A DNA stretch of 64,000 nt from Flavobacterium sp. 140616W15 (GTDB lineage Bacteria; Bacteroidota; Bacteroidia; Flavobacteriales; Flavobacteriaceae), in NCBI RefSeq assembly GCF_003668995.1, contig NZ_CP033068.1:2666001-2730000 (forward strand), in the 5' to 3' direction. The position numbers and the translations under genes were made by a program. Below are positions 9,165 to 17,749 of this stretch, piece after piece. Position 1 is the first letter of the stretch; every line of letters starts with the position of its first letter. The notes under the pieces were generated by a model. That model worked only from the letters and a program-made list of their open reading frames with translations, ran no database searches and had not been told where the DNA came from.

Positions 9165-10406
9165 ATGAGATTACATAGAAATTTAGTTTATACGACCATC
9201 GATTCTTTAAATGCTATATTCAATGAAGGCGAATATGCAGATAAAGTGGTTGCAAGAGCATTAAAAAAAGACAAGCGTTGGGGAAGTTCTGACAGGAAAT
9301 TTGTCGCAGAAACGATATACGAAATAGTTCGTTGGAAAAGATTATACAGTGAGATTGCTGAAGTTAAAGAACCTTTTGACAGAGACAACCTTTGGAGAAT
9401 ATTTTCGGTATGGGCTGTGTTAAGAGGATATCCAATTCCTGATTGGCGCCAACTGGAAGGTGTTCCTGAAAGAAAAATAAAAGGTCGTTTTGACGAACTT
9501 TCTAAAATTAGAGCTATTAAAGAATCTATCCCTGATTGGATGGATGAATTAGGAGTTAAAGAATTAGGCGAGAAACTTTGGGCTACAGAAATTGCTGCTC
9601 AAAACCAACCTGCTAAAGTTATACTTAGAGTAAATACTCTAAAAACTACTAAAGAGAAATTAAGAGCTATCTTAATGGACTTAAATATTGAAACTGAATT
9701 TTTAAAAGAGCAACCAGATGCTTTAGTTCTTAAAGAAAGAGCCAATGTATTCTTAACTGATGCTTTTAAACAAGGTTTCTTTGAGGTTCAGGATGCTAAC
9801 TCACAACGTGTAGCCGCTTTTCTAGATGTAAAACCAGGAATGCGCGTTGTTGACACATGTGCTGGTGCTGGTGGAAAAACTTTGCATATTGCTTCTTTGA
9901 TGGAAAACAAAGGGCAGTTAATTGCTATGGATTTATACGAAAGTAAATTGAAGCAATTAAAGCTTAGAGCAAAACGTAATGGTGCTTTTAATATCGAATA
10001 CCGTATTATTGACTCTACGAAGGTCATTAAGAAATTACATGAAAAAGCGGATAGAGTTTTAATCGATGCTCCATGTAGTGGTTTAGGTGTTTTAAAAAGA
10101 AACCCTGATGCTAAATGGAAATTGAAGCCTGAATTTATCGATAACATTCGTAAAGTTCAAGCTGAAGTTTTAGAAAGTTACTCTAAGATTGTAAAACCAG
10201 GTGGTAAATTAGTTTATGCTACGTGTTCTATTTTACCTTCTGAAAATCAAGAACAGGTAGAGAAATTCTTAAAAACAGAAATTGGTAAACAGTTTACTTT
10301 TGTAAAAGATCACAAAATATTGGCTTCTGAGTCTGGTTTTGATGGTTTTTACATGGCTTTATTAGAGCGTAAAGAGGTTAAAGAACCTAAAGAAGTAGTT
10401 GCATAA
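9165..10406 (+). CDS. RsmB/NOP-family rRNA m5C methyltransferase
   Basis: The 413-residue SAM-dependent RNA methyltransferase has an N-terminal helical RNA-binding part and a C-terminal Rossmann domain. The SAM-binding loop is DTCAGAGGKT (230-239). The two cysteines of the m5C mechanism are present in PCSGLG (Cys304) and YATCS (Cys354). The family forms 5-methylcytosine in rRNA; which nucleotide is modified cannot be read from sequence. The gene is monocistronic. Confidence 0.9.
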   Translation: MRLHRNLVYTTIDSLNAIFNEGEYADKVVARALKKDKRWGSSDRKFVAETIYEIVRWKRLYSEIAEVKEPFDRDNLWRIFSVWAVLRGYPIPDWRQLEGVPERKIKGRFDELSKIRAIKESIPDWMDELGVKELGEKLWATEIAAQNQPAKVILRVNTLKTTKEKLRAILMDLNIETEFLKEQPDALVLKERANVFLTDAFKQGFFEVQDANSQRVAAFLDVKPGMRVVDTCAGAGGKTLHIASLMENKGQLIAMDLYESKLKQLKLRAKRNGAFNIEYRIIDSTKVIKKLHEKADRVLIDAPCSGLGVLKRNPDAKWKLKPEFIDNIRKVQAEVLESYSKIVKPGGKLVYATCSILPSENQEQVEKFLKTEIGKQFTFVKDHKILASESGFDGFYMALLERKEVKEPKEVVA

Positions 10407-10430
10407 TTACTCCTTTTACTCAATATATTT

Positions 10431-10462
10431 AAAAGAGCAACTCTAACAAGTTGCTCTTTTTT
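10431..10462. terminator. Bidirectional terminator between converging genes
   Basis: AAAAGAGCAACT (10431-10442) pairs with AGTTGCTCTTTT (10449-10460) and a T run follows. It serves the plus-strand methyltransferase and, with its A-rich left side, the minus-strand ATPase. Confidence 0.8.
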
Positions 10463-11996
10463 ATCCCAACCAACCATCTCGGTCTAAACTTCTATACTGA
10501 ATTGCTTCGGCGATATGAGAAGAAATAATATTGGGAGCCGCTTCTAAGTCGGCGATAGTTCTGGCTACTTTCAAAATTCTGTCATAGGCTCTGGCCGAAA
10601 GATTAAGTCGTTCCATTGCTGTTTTTAATAATAATTTTGATTGTTCATCGAGTGCACAAAACTCCCTGATTTGCTTCGTGTTCATTTGAGCGTTGTAATT
10701 TATATTCTCGAATGTTTCAAATCTTTTAGCTTGAATTTCGCGCCCAGCCGTAACACGTTCTCGAATATGCACACTACTTTCGGCTTTATTATCATCCGCT
10801 AATTTTTCAAAAGGAACTGGTGTAACTTCTATATGAATATCAATTCGGTCTAATAATGGTCCAGAAATCTTGCTTAGATACCGTTGCATCTCGTGTGGAG
10901 AAGATTTTTGTGGTGCATCGGGGTCATTAAAAAATCCACTTGGACTTGGATTCATACTTGCTACTAGCATAAAAGAGGACGGATAGGTAACGGTAAACTT
11001 TGCTCTCGAGATTGTTACTTCACGATCTTCTAGAGGTTGTCGCATTACTTCGAGAACTTCTCTTTTAAACTCCGGTAATTCATCTAAGAATAAAACTCCA
11101 TTATGCGCCATCGAAATTTCTCCTGGTTGCGGATAACTCCCTCCTCCTACTAATGCAACATTCGAAATAGTGTGATGCGGTGAACGAAAAGGCCTTTGAT
11201 TCATTAAGCCTACTTCTTTTAGTTTTCCTGCAACACTATGAATTTTAGTCGTTTCTAATGCTTCTTTTAATGTCATTGGTGGCAAAATACTTGGTAATCG
11301 TTTGGCTAGCATTGTTTTTCCTGCTCCAGGAGGTCCAACCAAAATTATATTATGTCCACCAGCTGCAGCAATTTCCATACAGCGTTTGATGCTTTCCTGT
11401 CCTCTTACATCCGAGAAATCGAATTCGGGAAAATCTAACGTTTTATAAAACTCTGCCCTTGTATCTATAACTGTAGTTTCCAGAGTTCCTTTTCCTTCTA
11501 AAAAGTCTATTACTTCCTGTACATTCTCGACTCCATACACATCTAAACCAGCTACAATTGCAGCTTCTTTTACATTTTGCTTTGGCAGAAAAAATCCCTT
11601 ATACCCTTCTTCTTTAGCTTTTATAGCAATTGGCAAAGCGCCTCGAATGGGCTGTAAGCTTCCATCAAGCGAAAGTTCTCCCATAATGACATACTCATCT
11701 AGTTCGGGTGCTTTTATTTGATCTGAAGCCACTAAAATGCCAATTGCCAAAGTTAGATCATAAGCGGAACCTTCTTTTCGCAAATCGGCTGGCGCCATAT
11801 TTATAGTTATTTTTTTGCCAGGCATTTTGTACCCGTTATTTTTTAGCGCTGCTGCAATTCTGAAACAGCTTTCTTTGATTGCACTATCTGGTAAACCTAC
11901 TAAATGATACCCAATACCCGGATCCATATTTACCTCAACAGTAATAGTTGTGGCTTCTACTCCAAAAACTGCACTTCCGTATACTTTAACTAACAT
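10461..11996 (-). CDS. YifB/ComM-type Mg-chelatase-like AAA+ ATPase
   Basis: This 511-residue protein has an N-terminal Lon-S5-like domain (GYHLVGLPDSAIKES), a central Mg-chelatase AAA+ domain with Walker A GPPGAGKT near residue 220 and Walker B-type LFLDELPE, and a C-terminal arginine-rich segment (NLSARAYDRILKVARTIADL). Members of this family (ComM) act as branch-migration helicases during natural transformation. Length and domain order are normal. Confidence 0.92.
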   Translation of the reverse strand: MLVKVYGSAVFGVEATTITVEVNMDPGIGYHLVGLPDSAIKESCFRIAAALKNNGYKMPGKKITINMAPADLRKEGSAYDLTLAIGILVASDQIKAPELDEYVIMGELSLDGSLQPIRGALPIAIKAKEEGYKGFFLPKQNVKEAAIVAGLDVYGVENVQEVIDFLEGKGTLETTVIDTRAEFYKTLDFPEFDFSDVRGQESIKRCMEIAAAGGHNIILVGPPGAGKTMLAKRLPSILPPMTLKEALETTKIHSVAGKLKEVGLMNQRPFRSPHHTISNVALVGGGSYPQPGEISMAHNGVLFLDELPEFKREVLEVMRQPLEDREVTISRAKFTVTYPSSFMLVASMNPSPSGFFNDPDAPQKSSPHEMQRYLSKISGPLLDRIDIHIEVTPVPFEKLADDNKAESSVHIRERVTAGREIQAKRFETFENINYNAQMNTKQIREFCALDEQSKLLLKTAMERLNLSARAYDRILKVARTIADLEAAPNIISSHIAEAIQYRSLDRDGWLG

Positions 11997-12040
11997 AGAT
12001 CCTTTTATTTATAAAAGTAAAAGTATTTAAATTTAAATTA

Positions 12041-12086
12041 AAAACGTACTTATTTGTAAATTAAATATTACAAATAAGTACGTTTT
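12041..12086. terminator. Long perfect hairpin, probable terminator of the upstream GNAT
   Basis: The 19-bp perfect arms at 12041-12059 and 12068-12086 (core CGTACTTATTTGTAA) enclose an 8-base AT-only loop. The hairpin sits 55 bp after the stop of the minus-strand GNAT and 45 bp before the ATPase start, so it probably separates the two transcripts. Confidence 0.6.
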
Positions 12087-12140
12087 AAAACTTACAATCT
12101 TTTTAGCGACCAAAGTGACTCTTAAATCCAGCTTAAATAG

Positions 12141-12602
12141 TTATACTTCCTTTCTCATCTGAATGTAATGATTTATAAAACCTAATTTTTCATATGCTTT
12201 TATTGCAGATTCATTTGTTTGATATACTTCTAAGCGAAGTTCAGTGATTTCTTTTGAAGTAGTCCATTCAGTAAGTTTTTCAATTATTTTATGTACGATA
12301 CCTCTGCCACGGAATTTAGGATCAACATACATAAATCCTAAGTAACCATATTGTGCGTATTTAAAATAGGGTTTTGCATCGTCTATCCTTGCATAACCTG
12401 AACCAATAACTTCACCATCTAATTCTGCAACAAGTAGTTCAATATCTGGTGAACTCATCATTTTATCAATATCATAATACTTGACACCTGACTTGTTTAA
12501 TGTTGGATCAAATGACCTTTCAGCATTAATTAATTCTTGTTCAAAAGAGAGAAGCTTATCCATATCATTATGACTAGCACTGCGTATAGTTATAGTATTC
12601 AT
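12141..12602 (-). CDS. GNAT-family N-acetyltransferase
   Basis: The protein has about 153 residues when started at the ATG read from 12602. A TTG six codons upstream is possible but less likely. Motif A for acetyl-CoA binding is present as DPKFRGRGIVHKII, followed by the typical LRLEVYQTNESAIKAYEKLGF segment. The acceptor substrate is unknown. It stands alone between two hairpins or gaps. Confidence 0.85.
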   Translation of the reverse strand: MNTITIRSASHNDMDKLLSFEQELINAERSFDPTLNKSGVKYYDIDKMMSSPDIELLVAELDGEVIGSGYARIDDAKPYFKYAQYGYLGFMYVDPKFRGRGIVHKIIEKLTEWTTSKEITELRLEVYQTNESAIKAYEKLGFINHYIQMRKEV

Positions 12603-12763
12603 TATCAAATATCTTTTCAATTAATTAAAAGAACAACTAAACAATATATTAAAACATTCTGACAAACACAATCTCAAAACAAACATTACCAATTTTAGCA
12701 CGATACCGACTTTACGCTATTCTGAGATATATCATGAAATCAAAAAATATAAATCCATCTTAA

Positions 12764-13606
12764 TTATTTCATTTTTCCTTTTTTTCTAAAAAGGGATGGA
12801 TTCATAGTTTTAGACTTTTTGAAAAATTTACTTAAATGTGTTTCGTCTGAAAATCCCAATTCAAAAGCAATCTCGCCAATACGCATATCACTATGTAATA
12901 ATCTTTTTTCAATTAATTGCATTCGATAATTTGTGATATACTGCTGAAGTGTTTCATCTGTATGCTTTTTGAAATAACGACTTAAGTAAGTTTCTGAAAA
13001 ATTAAATTTTTCACTAATCAGGGTTATTCTTAATTGATCGGGGTTATAGATATTAGTTTGAATGTATTGCAATATTTTTGTGATTTTATTATCTGTAGTT
13101 TCTTTGATTCCTTTTGGTAGGTCTACAACCATATTTCGAGCAACAAGAACAATTAGTGTGTTCATTAATTGTTGAATTAAATCTTTACCATAAATAGTAT
13201 CATTCGCAATCTCATTCATCATTATTCCAGTAATGGTATTAACTACTTCCCTATCCGATTCGTTATTAAGCACACAACCTGTTTTTAATTCCGCATTATT
13301 GAGAATGAATTCAAGCCTTTGTATATTGTCTAAACCTATTTTTTTATCGTGAATATAAAAGTTATTGAATTTTATTAATAAGAATTCTGTAGTCGTATCC
13401 ACATCAAAAGAGTGTTTGTTATTTGGTGTAAGCAAAAACATATCTCCCGCTGAGTATGATGTTACATGAGTATCAACCCATTGCCTTCCATTTCCAGAAA
13501 CCACATAAACCATTTGAAAATAATTGAATACAACATCTCTCAAAGGACATTCGTCAACTTTTTCAATAAGAATTTCATAAGGGGCATGAATATTTTTCTT
13601 TTTCAT
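12764..13606 (-). CDS. AraC-family transcriptional regulator
   Basis: The frame stays open upstream to 13765, but MKKKNIHAPYEI at 13606 is the likely start because the cupin-like sensor domain begins right after it. The remaining 280 residues are an N-terminal AraC-type ligand-binding domain (WVDTHVTSYSAGDMFLLTPN) and two C-terminal helix-turn-helices (FNFSETYLSRYFKKHTDETL and IGEIAFELGFSDETHLSKFF). It is divergent from the luciferase-like oxidoreductase at 13860, its most likely target. Confidence 0.85.
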   Translation of the reverse strand: MKKKNIHAPYEILIEKVDECPLRDVVFNYFQMVYVVSGNGRQWVDTHVTSYSAGDMFLLTPNNKHSFDVDTTTEFLLIKFNNFYIHDKKIGLDNIQRLEFILNNAELKTGCVLNNESDREVVNTITGIMMNEIANDTIYGKDLIQQLMNTLIVLVARNMVVDLPKGIKETTDNKITKILQYIQTNIYNPDQLRITLISEKFNFSETYLSRYFKKHTDETLQQYITNYRMQLIEKRLLHSDMRIGEIAFELGFSDETHLSKFFKKSKTMNPSLFRKKGKMK

Positions 13607-13859
13607 GTCATAAATATACCTAATTAATGCAGATATGTACGGATATCTACCTGTTTTTAATGTATAATTTTGTCTTTTTATAAATAAAGACACTGCAAGT
13701 AAATTATTTTGTGATTGATTAACTGACCAAAAACATAAATCAGTTTTAGTAAACCATTTGCTCACAAAAGACTAATAAAGATAAAGCAATTACTTCGCCT
13801 ATTTTCCTACTAGCTTATGTCTAAATATTATACCATTAAAAACAAAAATTATCTACATT

Positions 13860-14879
13860 ATGAAAGAAGAATTAAATAGAGATTTTAGTAATCACATTGG
13901 ATACAGTCGCATGTTTGCTGAAAATAAATTGACTATTGGTATTTTCCTTCCCCTGCGATTTTATGAAGGAAATATGAATGCATTAGAAGGGCAATCTGAT
14001 TTAGTTTCCCTAATAGATCAACATAATTTTGCAGCTGTATGGACTCGTGACGTTCCTTTATTTGATCCTAGTTTTGGTGATGCAGGCCAAGTTTTTGACA
14101 CCTTTAGCTATTTGGCTTATCTTGCTGCTAAAACGAAACAAATCACATTAGCAACAGGAAGTTTGGTTTTTCCTTTAAGACATCCTGTCGACTTAGCAAA
14201 AGCCGCTACAACAATTGATCAATTATCAGGAGGGCGTTTAGTACTTGGCGTTGCATCTGGTGATCGACCTGTAGAATACCCTGCTTATGGTATTGATATT
14301 AATATCAGTGGCGAACGTTTTAGAGAAACTGTTTCTATGTTTCGCTCTCTAATATCATCCAAACAAAATCAGGCTATACAATCTACTCTTGGACTAATCA
14401 AACAAAATTCTCAATTACTACCTAAACCTGTAAACGATATGATTCCATTATTGGTTACCGGATCTAGCAAACAATCGATGGATTGGATTGGAGAACATGC
14501 CGATGGTTGGTTAAGTTACCCTACGCCAACAGCTACGACAGAGGGAGTGATGCAGTTGAAATCAAAGATTGAAAACTGGCGTTCCAAAATAATTCCTCGT
14601 GGAGTATTTCGCCCTCATGTAACAAATGAATGGATTGATTTAGTAGATGACCCTGATTTTCCTCGCACACCGCTTCGAGGCGGTTTTATACTTAAAACAG
14701 GAAGAAAAGGACTAATCCAGCTTCTAGAAGAATGGCAATCAATAGGAGTTAATCATGCAGCTCTAGGAATACAATTTACCAAACGTCCAGCTTTAGAAAC
14801 TATACAAGAACTAGCAGAAGAAGTCTTACCATTATTCCCAACTCACAAAGGCACAAAATCAGTACCTCTTCAATATTAA
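13860..14879 (+). CDS. Luciferase-like (LLM class) flavin oxidoreductase
   Basis: The 339-residue protein has a TIM-barrel of the bacterial luciferase family, with AAVWTRDVPLFDP near the N-terminus, the core ATGSLVFPLRHPVDLAKAAT and GGRLVLGVASGDRP. Such enzymes use reduced FMN or F420 with oxygen; Bacteroidota usually lack F420, so FMN is more likely. The divergent AraC gene suggests inducible expression. The substrate is not visible. Confidence 0.88.
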   Translation: MKEELNRDFSNHIGYSRMFAENKLTIGIFLPLRFYEGNMNALEGQSDLVSLIDQHNFAAVWTRDVPLFDPSFGDAGQVFDTFSYLAYLAAKTKQITLATGSLVFPLRHPVDLAKAATTIDQLSGGRLVLGVASGDRPVEYPAYGIDINISGERFRETVSMFRSLISSKQNQAIQSTLGLIKQNSQLLPKPVNDMIPLLVTGSSKQSMDWIGEHADGWLSYPTPTATTEGVMQLKSKIENWRSKIIPRGVFRPHVTNEWIDLVDDPDFPRTPLRGGFILKTGRKGLIQLLEEWQSIGVNHAALGIQFTKRPALETIQELAEEVLPLFPTHKGTKSVPLQY

Positions 14880-14964
14880 TCTAAGTTTCAATTGGTATTT
14901 CACTCAAAAAATGCGTTATTAAATAATAAAATATAATAATAGTTTTTACTATTCAAACAAGAAC

Positions 14965-14997
14965 AAAGGGTGTCAAAATTGATACCCTTTCTCTTTT
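14965..14997 (+). terminator. Terminator after the LLM oxidoreductase
   Basis: AAAGGGTGTC (14965-14974) pairs with GATACCCTTT (14981-14990) with one G-T pair, then CTCTTTT. Its right arm is also the left edge of the duplicated segment. Confidence 0.7.
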
Positions 14998-15262
14998 GAA
15001 ATATTACATTCAAAAAAAAATATTGACTATTTTAAACAGTAATCCTAAGTCTTTAAATCTATTTTAGATTACTCCATTTTACATTATATTTGACAGCCAC
15101 ACTGATTGTATTTCAACTTCAATCAATCAATTTTATAATACCTTAACCAATAACTATTCAAGCTTTTTTCCTTGTAATAGCTACACTAATATTTTAATTT
15201 TAATTCATCTAAAATGAAAATGCCCATCGATATAATTTACATAGAGTTAATAGTTGTAGCAA
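14977..15262 (+). repeat. Direct repeat copy 1 (upstream region plus truncated gene start)
   Basis: About 286 bp closely match 16214-16495 with scattered substitutions and small indels. The copy includes the whole upstream region and the first 16 codons of the gene found intact at 16447, then diverges at the GTAGCAA junction. The two copies are about 1.24 kb apart. Confidence 0.85.
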
Positions 15263-15285
15263 CTGTTGAATTAAACCTTCGGTAG
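15214..15285 (+). pseudogene. Truncated 5' fragment of the 16447 gene
   Basis: ATG at 15214 starts MKMPIDIIYIELIVVA, which matches residues 1-16 of the intact protein at 16447 (MEKPIDIIYIELIVVA). It then reads TVELNLR and stops. This is the remnant left by the segmental duplication. Translation is possible but a function is unlikely. Confidence 0.75.
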
Positions 15286-15347
15286 CACTCACTGTTATTT
15301 TGTACATAACGAATATACTTAAAATTCAAATATTATGGTAACAGAAA

Positions 15348-15368
15348 AAGAGGATGCAAAATCCTCTT
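15348..15368 (-). terminator. Probable terminator of the minus-strand GNAT
   Basis: AAGAGGAT (15348-15355) and ATCCTCTT (15361-15368) form a perfect 8-bp stem. Read on the minus strand it is followed by five T residues, 128 bp after the GNAT stop. Confidence 0.5.
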
Positions 15369-15399
15369 GAAATCCTAACAATAACTTATCGATAATCCC

Positions 15400-15490
15400 A
15401 TAATTGCGGAATCTCAACGGTTCCGTTCAACACAGGTTTCATTGTTAGTGCTTCGCACGCAACGAAACCTTTACTGTTACGCGACGTTTT
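15400..15490. repeat. Structured GC-richer intergenic element
   Basis: AGGTTTC (15434-15440) pairs with GAAACCT (15464-15470). Inside it GTGC-TTC-GCAC makes a second perfect stem, so the single strand folds into a long bulged hairpin. The stretch is visibly richer in G and C than its surroundings. It looks like a mobile-cassette or repetitive intergenic structure, but I cannot assign it to a named class. Confidence 0.45.
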
Positions 15491-15495
15491 TTACA

Positions 15496-16041
15496 TTATT
15501 TTCTTTCATCAGTGGACAGAATTGCATATCCATAATTATCTGACCAACCAGATTTTAGAGGTAATAATTTTCGTGTATGTGCTTCTCTAAGCATACCAAC
15601 TTTTTCTAGAACACTGATTGAACCAATATTTTCAATTGCACAACCAGCTTCAATTCTATGCAGTTTCAAGTTTTCAAATCCAAAATCTATTATTTTTCTT
15701 AAACTTTCTGTTGCGTATCCTTTATTCCAAAATTTATAATCATATTGAAACCAAACTTCTGCATTTTTATAATGTTCTCTCCCTAAATTCATTCCAATCA
15801 AACCGATAAATTCATTTCCATCGATTAATTCAACTGAAAACGTAAATCGTTTAGAGCTTTCTTTATCATTTTCGAGAATCCAATTTTCAACAGTAATTTT
15901 TGTTTCGTTACTATTTTTTGGCATTCCCGATGTATTAAATCTTGCAGTTTCTTCTAATGATTGCAACTTATAAACATCTTCAATATTTAATATAGAAATT
16001 GGTTTTATCTTTAATCTTTCAGTTTTTAAATGTATGTTCAT
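15496..16041 (-). CDS. RimJ/RimL-type GNAT acetyltransferase
   Basis: The 181-residue protein carries the RimJ/RimL-like pattern: KTERLKIKPI at the N-terminus, WFQYDYKFWNKGYATESLRK for acetyl-CoA binding, and LHRIEAGCAIENIGSISVLE near the end. It lies, in the opposite direction, between the two copies of the 280-bp direct repeat and is flanked on both sides by hairpin-rich intergenic DNA, so it may have been inserted. The acceptor is unknown (amino group of a protein or small molecule). Confidence 0.87.
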   Translation of the reverse strand: MNIHLKTERLKIKPISILNIEDVYKLQSLEETARFNTSGMPKNSNETKITVENWILENDKESSKRFTFSVELIDGNEFIGLIGMNLGREHYKNAEVWFQYDYKFWNKGYATESLRKIIDFGFENLKLHRIEAGCAIENIGSISVLEKVGMLREAHTRKLLPLKSGWSDNYGYAILSTDERK

Positions 16042-16082
16042 ATTTTTTTAATTATTATTATCACACGATTTTTAGTAAAATG

Positions 16083-16150
16083 TCGCATAACTAGCATATA
16101 TGCGAAACAAGACTTCGTGTATACATCTGCCAGTTAGGTAGATTGGCAAA
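16083..16150. repeat. Hairpin-rich intergenic element upstream of the GNAT
   Basis: Two hairpins are visible: TCGCATA (16083-16089) with TATGCGA (16099-16105), and ATCTGCC (16125-16131) with GGTAGAT (16137-16143, one G-T pair). Similar CTGCC-hairpin intergenic elements are familiar from Bacteroidota genomes, but this is recall, not a search result. Confidence 0.45.
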
Positions 16151-16213
16151 GGTTTGTTTGGTCTTATTTTTTTTAAAAATAATTAAAAAATACAAATAAG
16201 CAAAAGCTTTCGT

Positions 16214-16495
16214 AATTGATACCCTTTCTCTTTTGAAATATTACATCCCTAAAAAAATATTGACTATTTTAAACAGTAATCCTAAGTCTTTAAATCTATT
16301 TGAGATTACTCCATTTAACATTATATTTAACAGTCACACTGATTGTATTTCAACTTCAATCAATTTTATAATACCTTAACCGATAACTATTCAAGCCTTT
16401 TTCCTTGTAATAGCTACACTACGATTTTAATTTTAATTCATCTAAAATGGAAAAGCCCATCGATATAATTTACATAGAGCTAATAGTTGTAGCAA
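16214..16495 (+). repeat. Direct repeat copy 2, upstream region of the 16447 gene
   Basis: This is the partner of 14977-15262. It begins inside what in copy 1 is the right arm of the LLM terminator (GATACCCTTTCTCTTTTG) and ends 16 codons into the 16447 gene, which continues intact here. Confidence 0.85.
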
Positions 16496-16884
16496 ATCAA
16501 ACAGAATCTGATATTTGGCTGAGTGGAAGTCTTGAAATTACTATTAATGAAAAAAAACCATATGGTGAAAGTGATATCATAGATCCTGATGCATTATTAG
16601 AAAGTTTAGAATCAGATGGTGAATATTTTATTTTTTCATGTTGCTGTGGTCTTCCCAAATGTAGTGGTTGGATACATCCCATTAAAGTTATTCATTTGGA
16701 AAATCAAATAAAATGGATAAATCCTAATGACAACAAAATTTGGCTTTTCGATAAAAATAAGATTGAAGAACAAATAAAAACAATAAACGAAGAAGTGAAA
16801 ATATTCAAAAAATATTTTAATGAAAAAGAAATTGAATACGTTGGATACGGATTTAACCTACAAGTTGAACCTACAGTTTCGTAA
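16447..16884 (+). CDS. Unrecognised 145-residue protein with CCCGxxxC cluster
   Basis: I do not recognise the family. The protein is acidic, without signal peptide or membrane segment. It carries the cysteine cluster CCCGLPKCSGW near residue 61, preceded by YFIFSC, and ends in a charged helix (EEQIKTINEEVKIFKKYF). The cluster could bind a metal or form disulfides. Its upstream region and first 16 codons are duplicated at 14977-15262, so the gene sits in a recently rearranged patch. Confidence 0.6.
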   Translation: MEKPIDIIYIELIVVANQTESDIWLSGSLEITINEKKPYGESDIIDPDALLESLESDGEYFIFSCCCGLPKCSGWIHPIKVIHLENQIKWINPNDNKIWLFDKNKIEEQIKTINEEVKIFKKYFNEKEIEYVGYGFNLQVEPTVS

Positions 16885-17273
16885 AAAAAATATCTTTTTT
16901 TAAAACCTGAATTTCTCTCTACTTTTTTAAAACAAAAACAATTGGCACTTAGTACTATTACTCATAAAAGTACTTCACAACTTCCTTTGTCAAAATCTTT
17001 TTCCTCTCTAATAAACCAGTAAAATCAGCCTGTTATTCATTTGTCTAAAACAAAATAAGCTGATTTTGAAGGCTATTTTACAGTTATTTTTCCTTAAATT
17101 GCGAAATATCTATCACATTTTTAGTCAAAAATTATATTTGCCATTTATCAAATATAATTTTACCTATCTGGAATCTGACTAAAAAAACCATATCAATTTG
17201 CAATTCATATTGCATCTTTTGCCTTTGAAAAAATTTCAAAACGGGGCTCAAATAATCGAAAAAGAATAACAAA
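16885..17273. other. Gene-free gap
   Basis: This is 389 bp of AT-rich sequence. The only structure seen is an inverted pair AAAATCAGC (17021-17029) and GCTGATTTT (17059-17067) with a 29-base loop. No RNA gene or promoter box is clear. Confidence 0.5.
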
Positions 17274-17708
17274 ATGGAATTCAAGATAATTACTCCTGAA
17301 CAAGGAGAGGATAAAATATTTACTGGTGAAATAATTGCTCAATTTCTTCATACACACCTAGAACAATATGGAGATACTCTTGAAGATATACTTAAGGCTA
17401 TTGCATATGCAATGAACCCTGCTAAAGGAGGAACAATTGTACTTGGTCTGGAAGAAAATAAAATCGTGGGGGCCTGCGTCTTAAACAATACAGGAATGAA
17501 AGACTATATTCCTGAGAACATACTTGTATATATTGCAGTTGATAAATCCCAAAGAGGAAAAGGTTATGGAAAAAAATTAATGCGAAAAGTAATTGCTACC
17601 GCCGAAGGAAATATCGCATTACACGTAGAACCCGATAATCCAGCTAAAATTTTATACGAAAAACTAGGTTTTACAAACAAATACCTTGAAATGCGTTTGA
17701 ATAAATAA
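17274..17708 (+). CDS. GNAT-family N-acetyltransferase
   Basis: The 144-residue protein contains the acetyl-CoA loop VDKSQRGKGYGKKLMRKVI and the closing ALHVEPDNPAKILYEKLGF. It is followed 41 bp later by a racemase-type gene in the same direction, so the two are probably cotranscribed and may act on related amino-acid substrates (inference). Confidence 0.87.
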   Translation: MEFKIITPEQGEDKIFTGEIIAQFLHTHLEQYGDTLEDILKAIAYAMNPAKGGTIVLGLEENKIVGACVLNNTGMKDYIPENILVYIAVDKSQRGKGYGKKLMRKVIATAEGNIALHVEPDNPAKILYEKLGFTNKYLEMRLNK

Positions 17709-17749
17709 ACCTGAATTATTAATTCAAATAAAAAAAGAAAAAGAACGCA

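Noticed and set aside
13607..13765. Long N-terminal extension of the AraC regulator
   Set aside because: The extra 53 residues are unlike the family, and the region is better read as the divergent promoter.
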